Assembly: GCA_016205975.1 (NCBI GenBank)
Contig: JACQSK010000012.1
Location: 1-64,000 of the forward strand
Length of the DNA stretch: 64,000 bases
Reading direction: 5' to 3'
Origin: Candidatus Uhrbacteria bacterium
Lineage (GTDB): Bacteria; Patescibacteria; ABY1; SG8-24; GWF2-40-263
Shown: piece after piece, positions 41,088-48,635 of the stretch
Numbering within the stretch: position 1 is the stretch's first letter
Layout: each line of letters opens with the position of its first letter
Translations under genes and position numbers: made by a program
The notes under the pieces: model-generated
Told to the model about the DNA's origin: nothing
The model's database searches: none
The model's input: the letters and a program-made list of their open reading frames with translations, nothing else

Positions 41088-42761
41088 ATGTCTCGAGACA
41101 TCTACGTCGGTTCTGCCTGGCCCTACGTCAACGGCCCTCTGCATCTGGGACACGTGGCCGCGCTTCTGCCCGCCGACGTGATCGCCCGCTACCATCGTCT
41201 GCTTGGCGACCGCGTGCTGTGGACCTCTGGGTCCGACTGCCACGGCACGCCCATCACCGAGCGCGCGCGCAAGGAAGGCCGCGCTCCCGCCGACGTGGCG
41301 CGGGAGTATCACAACGTCATCTCGCGCACGTTCGAACGGCTGGGGTTTTCCTACTCGCTCTACTGGGCGACGATGGAGCCCGAGCACGGAGAGCGCGTGC
41401 AGCAAAGCTTCCTCGCGCTGCACAAGCTGGGCCTCATTATCGAGGGCGACTACCAGCATGCGCGGTGCGCGCAATGTGCTGACAGCCGCACGGATCGCGA
41501 GATCACGGGAGAGTGCCCGCACTGCGGGGAGGGCGCGCGGGGCGACCAGTGCGACTCCTGCGGGGAAGTGCTGAACCCCAGCGACCTCAAGAACCCTGTG
41601 TGCTCCAAATGCGCCGGCACCATCACCTTCGAGGTGACGCGCGAGCTCTTCTTCAACCTGCCGGCTCTGGAAAGCCGGTTGCGCGACTGGGTCGCCCTCA
41701 ACGGACACTGGCGCGAGAATGCCAAGAGTTGGACCAAGGGTTGGCTCGACCAGGGCCTCAAGCCTCGCGCAATCACGCGCAAGATCAACTGGGGCATCCC
41801 CGTTCCGCTTCCCGGCTGGGAAGACCGGCGCATCTACGTCTGGTTCGAGGCCGTGCATGGGTATCTCACCGCCAGCCAGCAATGGGCGGCGGTGAAGAGC
41901 AAGCCCAGGCGGGACTGGCGTCCGTTCTGGTACGAGGGCAATCCCAAGCTCTTGAGCTACTACGTCATCGGCAAGGACAACATCCCGTTCCACACGCTCC
42001 TGTGGCCGGCGATTCTCATGGCCCTGGGCTACGAGCTTCCTTGGCAGATCGTTTCCAGCGAGTACCTCGTGTTCGAGGATCGCAAGCTCTCGACCTCCAA
42101 GGGATGGGTGCTGTGGGCTGACGACGCTCTCGATCGCTACGATCCGGATTTCCTCCGCTACTTCCTGCTCGCGCGCGGCCCCGAGCGGCGCGACACGAAC
42201 TTCACCTGGGAGCGGTTCGTGACTGCCGTGAACAGCGAGCTGATCGACAACTACGGCAACTTGGTGCAACGCGTGATCGCGTTTGCGACCAAGCGCTTCG
42301 ATGGCAAGGTGCCGCCGATGATCGGACTGGACGATCGGGATCAGCAGATGCTGGACCTGGTCGCCGAGACGTTCGTGAAGGTGGGCGAGGCGATCGAGAA
42401 GACCGAGCTCAAGCTGGGTATCGAGACGATCATGGATCTCGTGAAGGCGGCCAACCAGTACCTGAACGACTGCGCACCCTGGACGCAGATCAAGACCAAC
42501 GCGCCGCGCGCGGGCGCGACCATCGCGGTGGCGCTGGACGTGATCGCCGCGCTGTCGATCCTGACCGAGCCGTTCTTGCCCTTCCAAGCCAAGCGCGTGC
42601 GCGACCTGCTCCCGCTTGTGCCCAAGGACTTCACTTGGTGGACGCCCTGGCTGGCAGCCGGCGCACCGCTGCGCGAAGTGGGCGTGCTCTTCCAGAAGAT
42701 CGATCCTTCCGTGATCGAAGAGGAGCACGCACGGTTGGAGGCTCAGCTCAAGGGACTCTGA
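41088..42761 (+). CDS. metG: Methionyl-tRNA synthetase
   Basis: A 557-residue class I synthetase charging tRNA-Met. WPYVNGPLHLGHVA contains the HIGH motif (HLGH); the zinc-binding domain reads CAQCADSRTDREITGECPHC and CDSCGEVLNPSDL; KMSKS appears as KLSTSKG near residue 334. An AGGAGAC ribosome-binding site precedes ATG 41088. tRNA-Met sits directly upstream under one promoter. Unlike the wall and repair genes, it carries a Shine-Dalgarno sequence. A terminator follows. Confidence 0.97.
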   Translation: MSRDIYVGSAWPYVNGPLHLGHVAALLPADVIARYHRLLGDRVLWTSGSDCHGTPITERARKEGRAPADVAREYHNVISRTFERLGFSYSLYWATMEPEHGERVQQSFLALHKLGLIIEGDYQHARCAQCADSRTDREITGECPHCGEGARGDQCDSCGEVLNPSDLKNPVCSKCAGTITFEVTRELFFNLPALESRLRDWVALNGHWRENAKSWTKGWLDQGLKPRAITRKINWGIPVPLPGWEDRRIYVWFEAVHGYLTASQQWAAVKSKPRRDWRPFWYEGNPKLLSYYVIGKDNIPFHTLLWPAILMALGYELPWQIVSSEYLVFEDRKLSTSKGWVLWADDALDRYDPDFLRYFLLARGPERRDTNFTWERFVTAVNSELIDNYGNLVQRVIAFATKRFDGKVPPMIGLDDRDQQMLDLVAETFVKVGEAIEKTELKLGIETIMDLVKAANQYLNDCAPWTQIKTNAPRAGATIAVALDVIAALSILTEPFLPFQAKRVRDLLPLVPKDFTWWTPWLAAGAPLREVGVLFQKIDPSVIEEEHARLEAQLKGL

Positions 42762-42768
42762 AGACGTA

Positions 42769-42796
42769 CCGGACACCACGCGTGTCCGGTTTTTTC
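42769..42796 (+). terminator. Terminator after metG
   Basis: CCGGACAC/GTGTCCGG stem with loop CACGC and a T6 tail. Confidence 0.9.
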
Positions 42797-42810
42797 GCGG
42801 GATGAGGTCA

Positions 42811-42992
42811 GGGATGGGGTCAGGTCGCAGGGATGGGGTCAGGTCGGGAATCGGGAATTTTTCTGATAGCACCTGTGGTTATGCAGTATTTGTGATCGTT
42901 CAAGACTTTTCTATTCGCTATAGCCCTCTCAATGGCGGGAGCCAGGCTTGGCTGTCCATCATCAATAATTCCCGATTCCCGACCTGACCCCA
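42811..42992. repeat. REP/MITE-like element with 26-bp inverted repeats
   Basis: Perfect 26-bp inverted repeats at 42834-42859 and 42967-42992 (TGGGGTCAGGTCGGGAATCG and its complement) flank 107 bp with an internal AGCCA/TGGCT hairpin. The left side also has a tandem duplication of GGGATGGGGTCAGGTCG at 42811 and 42830. The GGTCAGGTCG end recurs at 62501-62555. Confidence 0.8.
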
Positions 42993-43006
42993 CATCTCCG
43001 ACGGAA

Positions 43007-43031
43007 CGAAAAAATCGCCCGGATGGCGATT
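43007..43031 (-). terminator. Terminator of the 43030 minus-strand gene
   Basis: On the minus strand ATCGCC pairs with GGGCGAT, followed by T6; it overlaps the stop codon. Confidence 0.7.
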
Positions 43032-43392
43032 AGGCGTTGAGTAACTTTTTTATCCCCCGTGCGTCCTGGACCTCGTGGACGAGGACGACTGGCTCTTCCC
43101 AGGGGTGTGCTCGAAGCAGCGCGGTCACCACAGCCTCTAGGAGGTCATGCTGGCGCGGGACACTGAACTCAATCCGCACGGACGGCCCATCGGTGAGTCT
43201 TCCCACCGCGCCCAAGGTCGGATGTGCGCCTTCCTCGGTCAGAAAACGCTCCGTCCCTGGCGCGGACCGCCAGGAGACTTCCGCGTAGTCGCCGTAACGT
43301 AGGGGATCGACGACCTTCACGGCCCTCAAAACCCCTTCGACCGATTCCGGCGGAACGAACGTGATCACGCGATACGCAGGAGTCAACTGCAT
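43030..43392 (-). CDS. NIF3/YqfO-type CutA-like domain protein
   Basis: A 120-residue stand-alone copy of the CutA-like insert domain known from YqfO/NIF3 proteins. The order of landmarks matches: YRVITFVPPESVEGVLRAV, YGDYAEVSWRSAPGTERF, HPTLGAVGRL, VRIEFSVPRQ and LRAHPWEEPVV, the last corresponding to the HPYEE motif. In other bacteria the domain binds small ligands and metals, but the stand-alone form has no assigned role. The start at 43392 has GGAGG nine bases upstream. Minus strand, single gene. Confidence 0.75.
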   Translation of the reverse strand: MQLTPAYRVITFVPPESVEGVLRAVKVVDPLRYGDYAEVSWRSAPGTERFLTEEGAHPTLGAVGRLTDGPSVRIEFSVPRQHDLLEAVVTALLRAHPWEEPVVLVHEVQDARGIKKLLNA

Positions 43393-43440
43393 GGATGCGA
43401 ACCTCCATCCCTCTCTTACCAAACAGTGAGACAGTCGTCA

Positions 43441-43468
43441 AAAAAATCCCTGACGCCGGGGTCAGGGG
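43441..43468 (-). terminator. Terminator overlapping the stop of the GCS2 gene
   Basis: On the minus strand CCCTGAC pairs with GTCAGGG around CCCGGC, followed by A and T7. The stem includes the TGA stop codon. Confidence 0.8.
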
Positions 43469-44793
43469 TTCGTGAGCAGATGGGCGATCAGGGCGTCAAT
43501 GCCGCCTTGCTCGAAGATCGCGAGCTTGACGTGCGCTGGCGAGGTTCGATCGTGCACGCGTGTCTTGAGCGGCGAGAGCAGGATCTCTTCGCCCAGACCG
43601 CGCCGTCGCAAGCCTTTTTCGCCAAGCGCGAGTACCTGTTGTGCACACTCGGCCATCTCGGGCGAGCGCAGGCCTTCCTTGAACGCGGTCGTCTGCAGGG
43701 CGCGCCAGGCCTGGTGCGATTGGCGCGCGCGGATGAACGCGAGCGTTGATTCGAGGTTTTCCACGAGGCCCAGGGCCAGGGCATCGGAGGCCACGGCGTC
43801 CAGGTTTTGGCAGCTGGGGCGCATCTCGATGGTGCCGTAGGGAACCCGCACGCGCGCCTGCCACCAGACGGTTGCCTCGTGGTTCAGGTACGCCTCGCGC
43901 TGAGCCGCCTGCGTGAGTCCCGCGCTCTCCCGTTCCCACCAGCTCTGAAACGAGGCGCCGGGATTCTCGACCGACTGGCCTTGCACGCGCACGATGAACG
44001 GCGTGGCGCATAGGTACTGTGCAAGCTCTGCCAAGGAGGCGGGCGCCCGCTCGATGCGCGGTGTATCGACACACGGCGGGCCGCACAGGACGTTGTCCCA
44101 GTAGCCGTGTGCCAAGGTGAATCCGTCCCAGGCGCTCTGGCGCGCGGCCAGGATGCCGTTGGGATCGGGCGCTCCGTTCCAGATGGGCGAATTGGCGTTC
44201 AAGGCGATGAACACGGGGCAGAGGGCGAGGTACATCTCCAAGGCCGGGATCACTTCGTCTCGGGTCACGTCGATGTGCACCTGCGAGGACGCCGTGATCG
44301 TGTTCATGTGCACGGCGGGAGGGAACAAGCTGCGGAAGACGTCGCCGCGGCCCTTGGGCGCCCAGAGTTTTTCGGTAGGGGGCGTCCTGGGTTGGATGGC
44401 GTAGTCCCGCAGTCTGGTGAAACCGTGATTCGCCAGGCTCGCGTCCACGAAGCCGAGAATGTCCGCGCGCGCGCCGACATGGTCGAATAGGTTCCCCACG
44501 TGCGGGAAGCCGATCTCCAGCGTGCCGCGCCCGACGTCCATGCCCACTTCCAGATCTCCGCGACGTACGCCCACCAGCGCTCCGGTCACGGCGTCGCGCT
44601 TGGGCGAGAAGCCTTTGACCAAGAGGTCGTCGAAGATCGGCGTGATGTCCACGGCGTAGCCTTGTGCGTCTGTGACGATGAATTCCTCCTCGGGCCCCGC
44701 GTGGCGGGGGCGGAAGAGTTCTGTTGGGAACGCTCCTTCGATGAGGTGTTGGACGAACGCGTGAGCTGACGGTGCGTGATCGTTTGAATCCAC
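43462..44793 (-). CDS. GCS2-type carboxylate-amine (glutamate-cysteine) ligase
   Basis: A 443-residue ligase of the GCS2 family, which in other bacteria makes gamma-glutamylcysteine or related dipeptides. PEEEFIVTDAQGYAVD at the N-terminus, TITASSQVHIDVT, LCPVFIALNANSPIW and YGTIEMRPSCQNLDA are the family metal/ATP landmarks. A GTG start at 44793 has GGAGAG upstream. No gshB lies nearby, so glutathione synthesis is not implied. Divergent from metK across a 154-bp spacer. Confidence 0.85.
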   Translation of the reverse strand: MDSNDHAPSAHAFVQHLIEGAFPTELFRPRHAGPEEEFIVTDAQGYAVDITPIFDDLLVKGFSPKRDAVTGALVGVRRGDLEVGMDVGRGTLEIGFPHVGNLFDHVGARADILGFVDASLANHGFTRLRDYAIQPRTPPTEKLWAPKGRGDVFRSLFPPAVHMNTITASSQVHIDVTRDEVIPALEMYLALCPVFIALNANSPIWNGAPDPNGILAARQSAWDGFTLAHGYWDNVLCGPPCVDTPRIERAPASLAELAQYLCATPFIVRVQGQSVENPGASFQSWWERESAGLTQAAQREAYLNHEATVWWQARVRVPYGTIEMRPSCQNLDAVASDALALGLVENLESTLAFIRARQSHQAWRALQTTAFKEGLRSPEMAECAQQVLALGEKGLRRRGLGEEILLSPLKTRVHDRTSPAHVKLAIFEQGGIDALIAHLLTNP

Positions 44794-44872
44794 GGGGTTC
44801 TCTCCATCTGTCCGGGGGTGAAGACGCGAGCGTCATTGTAGTGAGGGTTTGGATGGGTGTCAATGCTGCAGC

Positions 44873-44901
44873 TTGACACTTCTGCCACCCTTTATTACCC
44901 T
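44873..44901 (+). promoter_or_regulatory. metK promoter
   Basis: TTGACA (44873-44878), 17 bp, TACCCT (44896-44901). A small TCCGG/CCGGA hairpin sits in the leader before the AAGGAG. No SAM riboswitch fold is visible. Confidence 0.6.
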
Positions 44902-44947
44902 TTGGCCAGTCCGGTATTCCGCCGGATACAACAGGCAAGGAGCTACG

Positions 44948-46069
44948 ATGCCTTCTTCCGATGACATGATGTCCGAAATGTCCATGGTCTGCCCCCTTCG
45001 GGGAGGCCACATCACCGTCGAGTCCGTCGGTCCGGGGCACCCCGACAAGGTGTGCGACCAGATCAGCGACGCGGTGCTCGACGCGGCGCTCGCGGGCGAC
45101 CCGAACTCTCGGGTGGCCATCGAGACCACCGGCAAGGGTCGCATCAAGCTCATCGGCGAGATGACCACCAACTCGGAGATCGACCTGCCTGCGCTCGCGA
45201 TGCGCGTGCACCGCGAGATCGGCTACCGCGACGACGAGGTCGGCGGGGTGGACGTGGACGTCGTGCAGCAGTCGGGCGACATCGCCATGGGCACCAACAT
45301 GAAGGTGAGGGGCGCTGGCGACCAGGGTATCATGGCGGGCTACGCCGTGGACACACCCGAGCACGACTACATGCCGATCGCCTACACGCTCGCGCGGCGG
45401 CTCATCCAGCGTCTCGTCACGGTGCGTGAGGATGGGATCCTGACCTTCCTGCGCCCCGACTGCAAGTCGCAGGTGGTGATGCAGAACGGTACGGTCCAGC
45501 GCGTCACCATCGCGACCCAGCACATCGCGGAGGTGGAGCTCGAGGAGCTGCGCGAGGCCGTGCACCGCGAGGTGATCGTGCCGGTGGTGGGCGACATCGC
45601 CTTCGATCGCTGCCAGATCAACGGTACGGGTCGGTTCGTGAACGGCTCGTTCTCGGCCGACGCGGGTCTCACCGGCCGCAAGATCGTCGTGGACCAGTAC
45701 GGTCCGTGGGTTCCCGTGGGAGGCGGTGCCTTCTCCGGCAAGGATCCCAGCAAGGTCGACCGCACGGCCGCCTACATGGCGCGCCACATCGCCAAGACGA
45801 TCGTCGTGAACGGCATGGCCAAGGAGGCGCTCGTGCACCTGGCCTACACGATCGGTTTCACCGAGCCCGACTCGGTGGGCGTGCGCGTGTTCGACGCCGA
45901 GGATTCCGCCTTCAACTTCGAGGCGTGGATCCGTGAGACCTTCCCGCTGTCGCCCGGCGACATGATCGCGTACCTCGGCCTCACCGCGCCCGCGGGCTGG
46001 AGCTACCAGGACGCCGCGGCCTACGGCCACTTCGGCCGCCCGCAGTTCCCCTGGGAGGACGTGGGCTAG
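44948..46069 (+). CDS. metK: S-adenosylmethionine synthetase
   Basis: A 373-residue enzyme making SAM from methionine and ATP. The ATP motif ESVGPGHPDKVCDQISDAVL and the methionine/phosphate regions GAGDQGIMAGYAVD and GGGAFSGKDPSKVDRT (P-loop-like) are intact. AAGGAG lies 5 nt before ATG 44948. Codon use is extremely GC-rich at third positions compared with gatA or uvrC. SAM would serve RsmH and other methylases. The terminator at 46087 follows. Confidence 0.96.
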   Translation: MPSSDDMMSEMSMVCPLRGGHITVESVGPGHPDKVCDQISDAVLDAALAGDPNSRVAIETTGKGRIKLIGEMTTNSEIDLPALAMRVHREIGYRDDEVGGVDVDVVQQSGDIAMGTNMKVRGAGDQGIMAGYAVDTPEHDYMPIAYTLARRLIQRLVTVREDGILTFLRPDCKSQVVMQNGTVQRVTIATQHIAEVELEELREAVHREVIVPVVGDIAFDRCQINGTGRFVNGSFSADAGLTGRKIVVDQYGPWVPVGGGAFSGKDPSKVDRTAAYMARHIAKTIVVNGMAKEALVHLAYTIGFTEPDSVGVRVFDAEDSAFNFEAWIRETFPLSPGDMIAYLGLTAPAGWSYQDAAAYGHFGRPQFPWEDVG

Positions 46070-46086
46070 TCACGCCTCTGCACGTG

Positions 46087-46118
46087 CCCGAGTGTGAAAA
46101 ATCACTCGGGTTTTTATT
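46087..46118 (+). terminator. Terminator after metK
   Basis: CCCGAGTG/CACTCGGG stem with loop TGAAAAAT and a T5ATTT tail. Confidence 0.9.
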
Positions 46119-46223
46119 TGGTTCAAAGCCAATTTCAAAGACCAGCCGCAGGTTGAGCGACGGCTGGCAGGGGCGTCCGATCGTCCGTTGCCTTTCCTCT
46201 GTGCATATCCTACACTGACCCCT

Positions 46224-47198
46224 ATGAATCCTCCGCTCCCATCCTCCGTCTGCCATGTGCGCGGCACGCAACCCGGCCCGCGCGTGGTTGTGTTCGGTGG
46301 CACGCATGGAGATGAGACGATGGGTGTGCGGGTCGTGCAGGACGTCTTGAAGGCGCTGGGTTTTCACACGGTCGCGCCCGCAGGGGAGATCACCTCTCCC
46401 TTGGTCCTAGGCGATTTGTTTTTGGGGATCGGGAACCCGGAGGCCGTGGATCGTGGCACACGCAGCGTGAGCGGCGTGCGCGATTTGAACCGCTGTTTTC
46501 ACGAGTCGTTTTTTGAGAGCCCCGAAGCCCTCTTGCTTCCTGACCAGCAGCGCGCCGCCGAGCTCAAGGACTTGCTCGCGAGCGCCGACTATTTTTTTGA
46601 CCTGCACTCCGTGAGCGCGAAGGAGACCGTTCCCTTCGTCGGGCTCACGATGTTTTCTGAGCGGCACGCAGAGGTCTGCCGTTCCATCCCCGTCCATCAT
46701 ATCCTCGACGTGCAGGCGATCCTCGGACAGGACGTCGGGATCGCGATCGACGAGCTTACGCAGACGCCCACGACCTGCTCATGGGTGAACCGCCACGGCG
46801 GCGTGGGGCTGGCTTATGAGATGGGCTATCAAGGGGACGAGGCGTCCGTGCCGCGCGCCACCGCGGTTCTCGTGAACCTGCTTGTGAGCGTGGGTGCGGT
46901 CCATCCGGCGCTGCGCGAGAACCTTCACATCGAGTACGCGCGCGACACCGCGGCAACGGATCAGCGCGTCTACCGCCTCGTACACTGTGAGCGCAACACG
47001 CTCAAAGGCTTCCGTTATGCCGATCCTCGCTACAAGCGCAACTTCTCTCCTGTCCGTGAGGGCGAGCTGATTGGGACATATCAAGATGGAGAAGAGGTGC
47101 GCGCTACGAGCGACGGCCTTCTAGTGTTCCCTGCGGGCGAGCAGACGCTTTCGAGCAATCAAAGCTTGTTTTACCTGGCGGTTCCTATTTTGCATTGA
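46224..47198 (+). CDS. Succinylglutamate desuccinylase/aspartoacylase family protein
   Basis: A 324-residue zinc carboxypeptidase-fold enzyme. VVVFGGTHGDETMGVRV supplies the HxxE zinc ligands, RDLNRCFHESFF the substrate-binding NR motif, and YFFDLHSVSAKE the third zinc His. The C-terminal beta domain (about 240-324) is typical of the family. The members deacylate N-acyl amino acids; the substrate here is unknown. The start at ATG 46224 lies 7 nt after TACACT (46211-46216), with TTGCCT 17 bp upstream. Confidence 0.85.
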   Translation: MNPPLPSSVCHVRGTQPGPRVVVFGGTHGDETMGVRVVQDVLKALGFHTVAPAGEITSPLVLGDLFLGIGNPEAVDRGTRSVSGVRDLNRCFHESFFESPEALLLPDQQRAAELKDLLASADYFFDLHSVSAKETVPFVGLTMFSERHAEVCRSIPVHHILDVQAILGQDVGIAIDELTQTPTTCSWVNRHGGVGLAYEMGYQGDEASVPRATAVLVNLLVSVGAVHPALRENLHIEYARDTAATDQRVYRLVHCERNTLKGFRYADPRYKRNFSPVREGELIGTYQDGEEVRATSDGLLVFPAGEQTLSSNQSLFYLAVPILH

Positions 47199-47223
47199 CT
47201 TAATCGTTGGTAAGTCCTAGGCT
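47195..47223 (+). promoter_or_regulatory. Promoter of the PLP sulfur-amino-acid gene
   Basis: TTGACT (47195-47200), 17 bp, TAGGCT (47218-47223). The -35 overlaps the stop codon of the preceding gene. Confidence 0.6.
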
Positions 47224-47252
47224 TGAGGCGCCCAACAAGTAAAGGAGGGCAC

Positions 47253-48506
47253 GTGTCAAAACAGCTTCCCCCGTCCGTATCTCCCGAGACCTTCGCTCTT
47301 CACGGCGGCTACGACCCCGCACGCAGCGAGGGCGCGGTCAAGCCTCCGCTGTTCGCCACCTCGACCTTCGCGGCCAACACGTCCGCGGAGCTCGCCGGAT
47401 GGTTCGGACAGGCGTACGGGTTGGATGGCAAGCCCCCTCGTGCTCCCGACGGGCTCATCTACTCGCGCCTCGTGAATCCCGACCTGCAGATCTTCGAGGA
47501 ACGGTGGTCGGTCTACGAGGGCGCGGAGCAGTCCGCGTTGTGTGCGAGCGGTATGGCCGCCATCGTCACGACGCTGCTCACCTTGTGTCGGCCCGGGGAC
47601 ACGGTGATGTATTCCACGCCGGTCTACGGTGGGACGGACTTCTTCATGGAGCACACGCTCCCCGAGTTCGGCATCCGCACGCAGTCGTTCCCGGCCACGG
47701 CCACGAGCGAGGAAGTGGCCGAGATGATCGCGGAGCTTGCGCGCCATGACCAGAAGGTGAAGGTCGTCTACCTCGAGTCGCCGGCCAACCCGACCTTGTC
47801 GCTCGCGGACGTGGAGGGCATCGCGCAGGTCGTGCGCGAGATGGGGGCAACGCGACCGATGATCGTGGTGGACAACACGGTGCTGGGACCGGTGTTCTAC
47901 CGGCCGCTCGCGCTGGGCGCGGACATCGTGGTCCACTCGGCCACCAAGTCGATCGGCGGGCACAGCGACCTCATCGCCGGCATCGTGTGCGGCACCGGTG
48001 AGATGATCGCCAATGTGAAGGTGACCCGTACCATCTTCGGCACCATGTCCGACCCGCACACGGCATGGCTTCTGTTGCGCAGCCTCGAGACGTACAAGTT
48101 GCGCGTGGAAGCGGCCGCGAAGAAGACCGAGAAGATCATCGCGTTCCTGCGCGTGCACCCGGCCGTGGAGGAGGTCTTCTTCCCGGACACGTGCGGCGGC
48201 GCGCAGAGCGATTGCGCTCGCTCTCAGTGCTCGGGGCACGGATCGCTCCTTTCCTTCACGGTGCACGGCGGCCGCGAGGAGGCGTATCGCGTGCTCGATC
48301 ACCTGAAGGTGGTGCGTCTGGCCGTGAGCCTGGGCAGCACCGAGTCGCTCGCCGAGCACCCGCGCACGCACACCCACTCCGACATCGCCCCCGCGGATCT
48401 TGACCGCTTCGGCATCACCGAAGGGATGATCCGTCTGTCCGTGGGCGTGGAAGACGCCGACGATGTGATCACGGATCTCGCGCAGGCGCTGGACGAATTG
48501 CTCTGA
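47253..48506 (+). CDS. Cys/Met-metabolism PLP enzyme, methionine gamma-lyase-like
   Basis: A 417-residue fold-type I PLP enzyme: SRLVNPDLQIFEERWSVYEG, ALCASGMAAI for cofactor phosphate, YLESPANPTLSLAD, and the Schiff-base lysine in VHSATKSIGGHSD near residue 231, then SLGSTESLAEHP at the C-terminus. Members are methionine gamma-lyase, cystathionine gamma-lyase and -synthase; sequence alone does not decide. The GTG start has AAAGGAGG 4 nt upstream. Near metG and metK, so a role in methionine turnover is likely. A terminator follows at 48515. Confidence 0.85.
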   Translation: MSKQLPPSVSPETFALHGGYDPARSEGAVKPPLFATSTFAANTSAELAGWFGQAYGLDGKPPRAPDGLIYSRLVNPDLQIFEERWSVYEGAEQSALCASGMAAIVTTLLTLCRPGDTVMYSTPVYGGTDFFMEHTLPEFGIRTQSFPATATSEEVAEMIAELARHDQKVKVVYLESPANPTLSLADVEGIAQVVREMGATRPMIVVDNTVLGPVFYRPLALGADIVVHSATKSIGGHSDLIAGIVCGTGEMIANVKVTRTIFGTMSDPHTAWLLLRSLETYKLRVEAAAKKTEKIIAFLRVHPAVEEVFFPDTCGGAQSDCARSQCSGHGSLLSFTVHGGREEAYRVLDHLKVVRLAVSLGSTESLAEHPRTHTHSDIAPADLDRFGITEGMIRLSVGVEDADDVITDLAQALDELL

Positions 48507-48514
48507 TCCGACGC

Positions 48515-48545
48515 AGAGGCTTGACATCGAGCCTCTTTTCTTTTG
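48515..48545 (+). terminator. Terminator after the methionine gamma-lyase-like gene
   Basis: AGAGGCT/AGCCTCT stem with loop TGACATCG and a TTTCTTTT tail. Confidence 0.8.
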
Positions 48546-48635
48546 AGCATTTGGAATCAGGATCTATCGTTCGCAAGTGATATGTCCTGATTTCATTCGA
48601 CGCTCGCGCGGTTTTCCGCTAGGATGTCTTCGCTT

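Noticed and set aside
40986..42872. A 628-codon minus-strand frame opposite metG
   Set aside because: Antisense to the well-supported metG; the composition is His/Arg/Val-rich without domain motifs.
44902..44947. SAM riboswitch before metK
   Set aside because: The leader is about 40 nt with only a small hairpin; no SAM-I, SAM-II or SAM-IV core is visible.
43496..46030. An 844-codon open frame on the minus strand across the GCS2 and metK genes
   Set aside because: It is a by-product of GC-rich codons in the real genes on both strands; it lacks a start signal and any family motif, and both real genes have clear motifs and Shine-Dalgarno sites.
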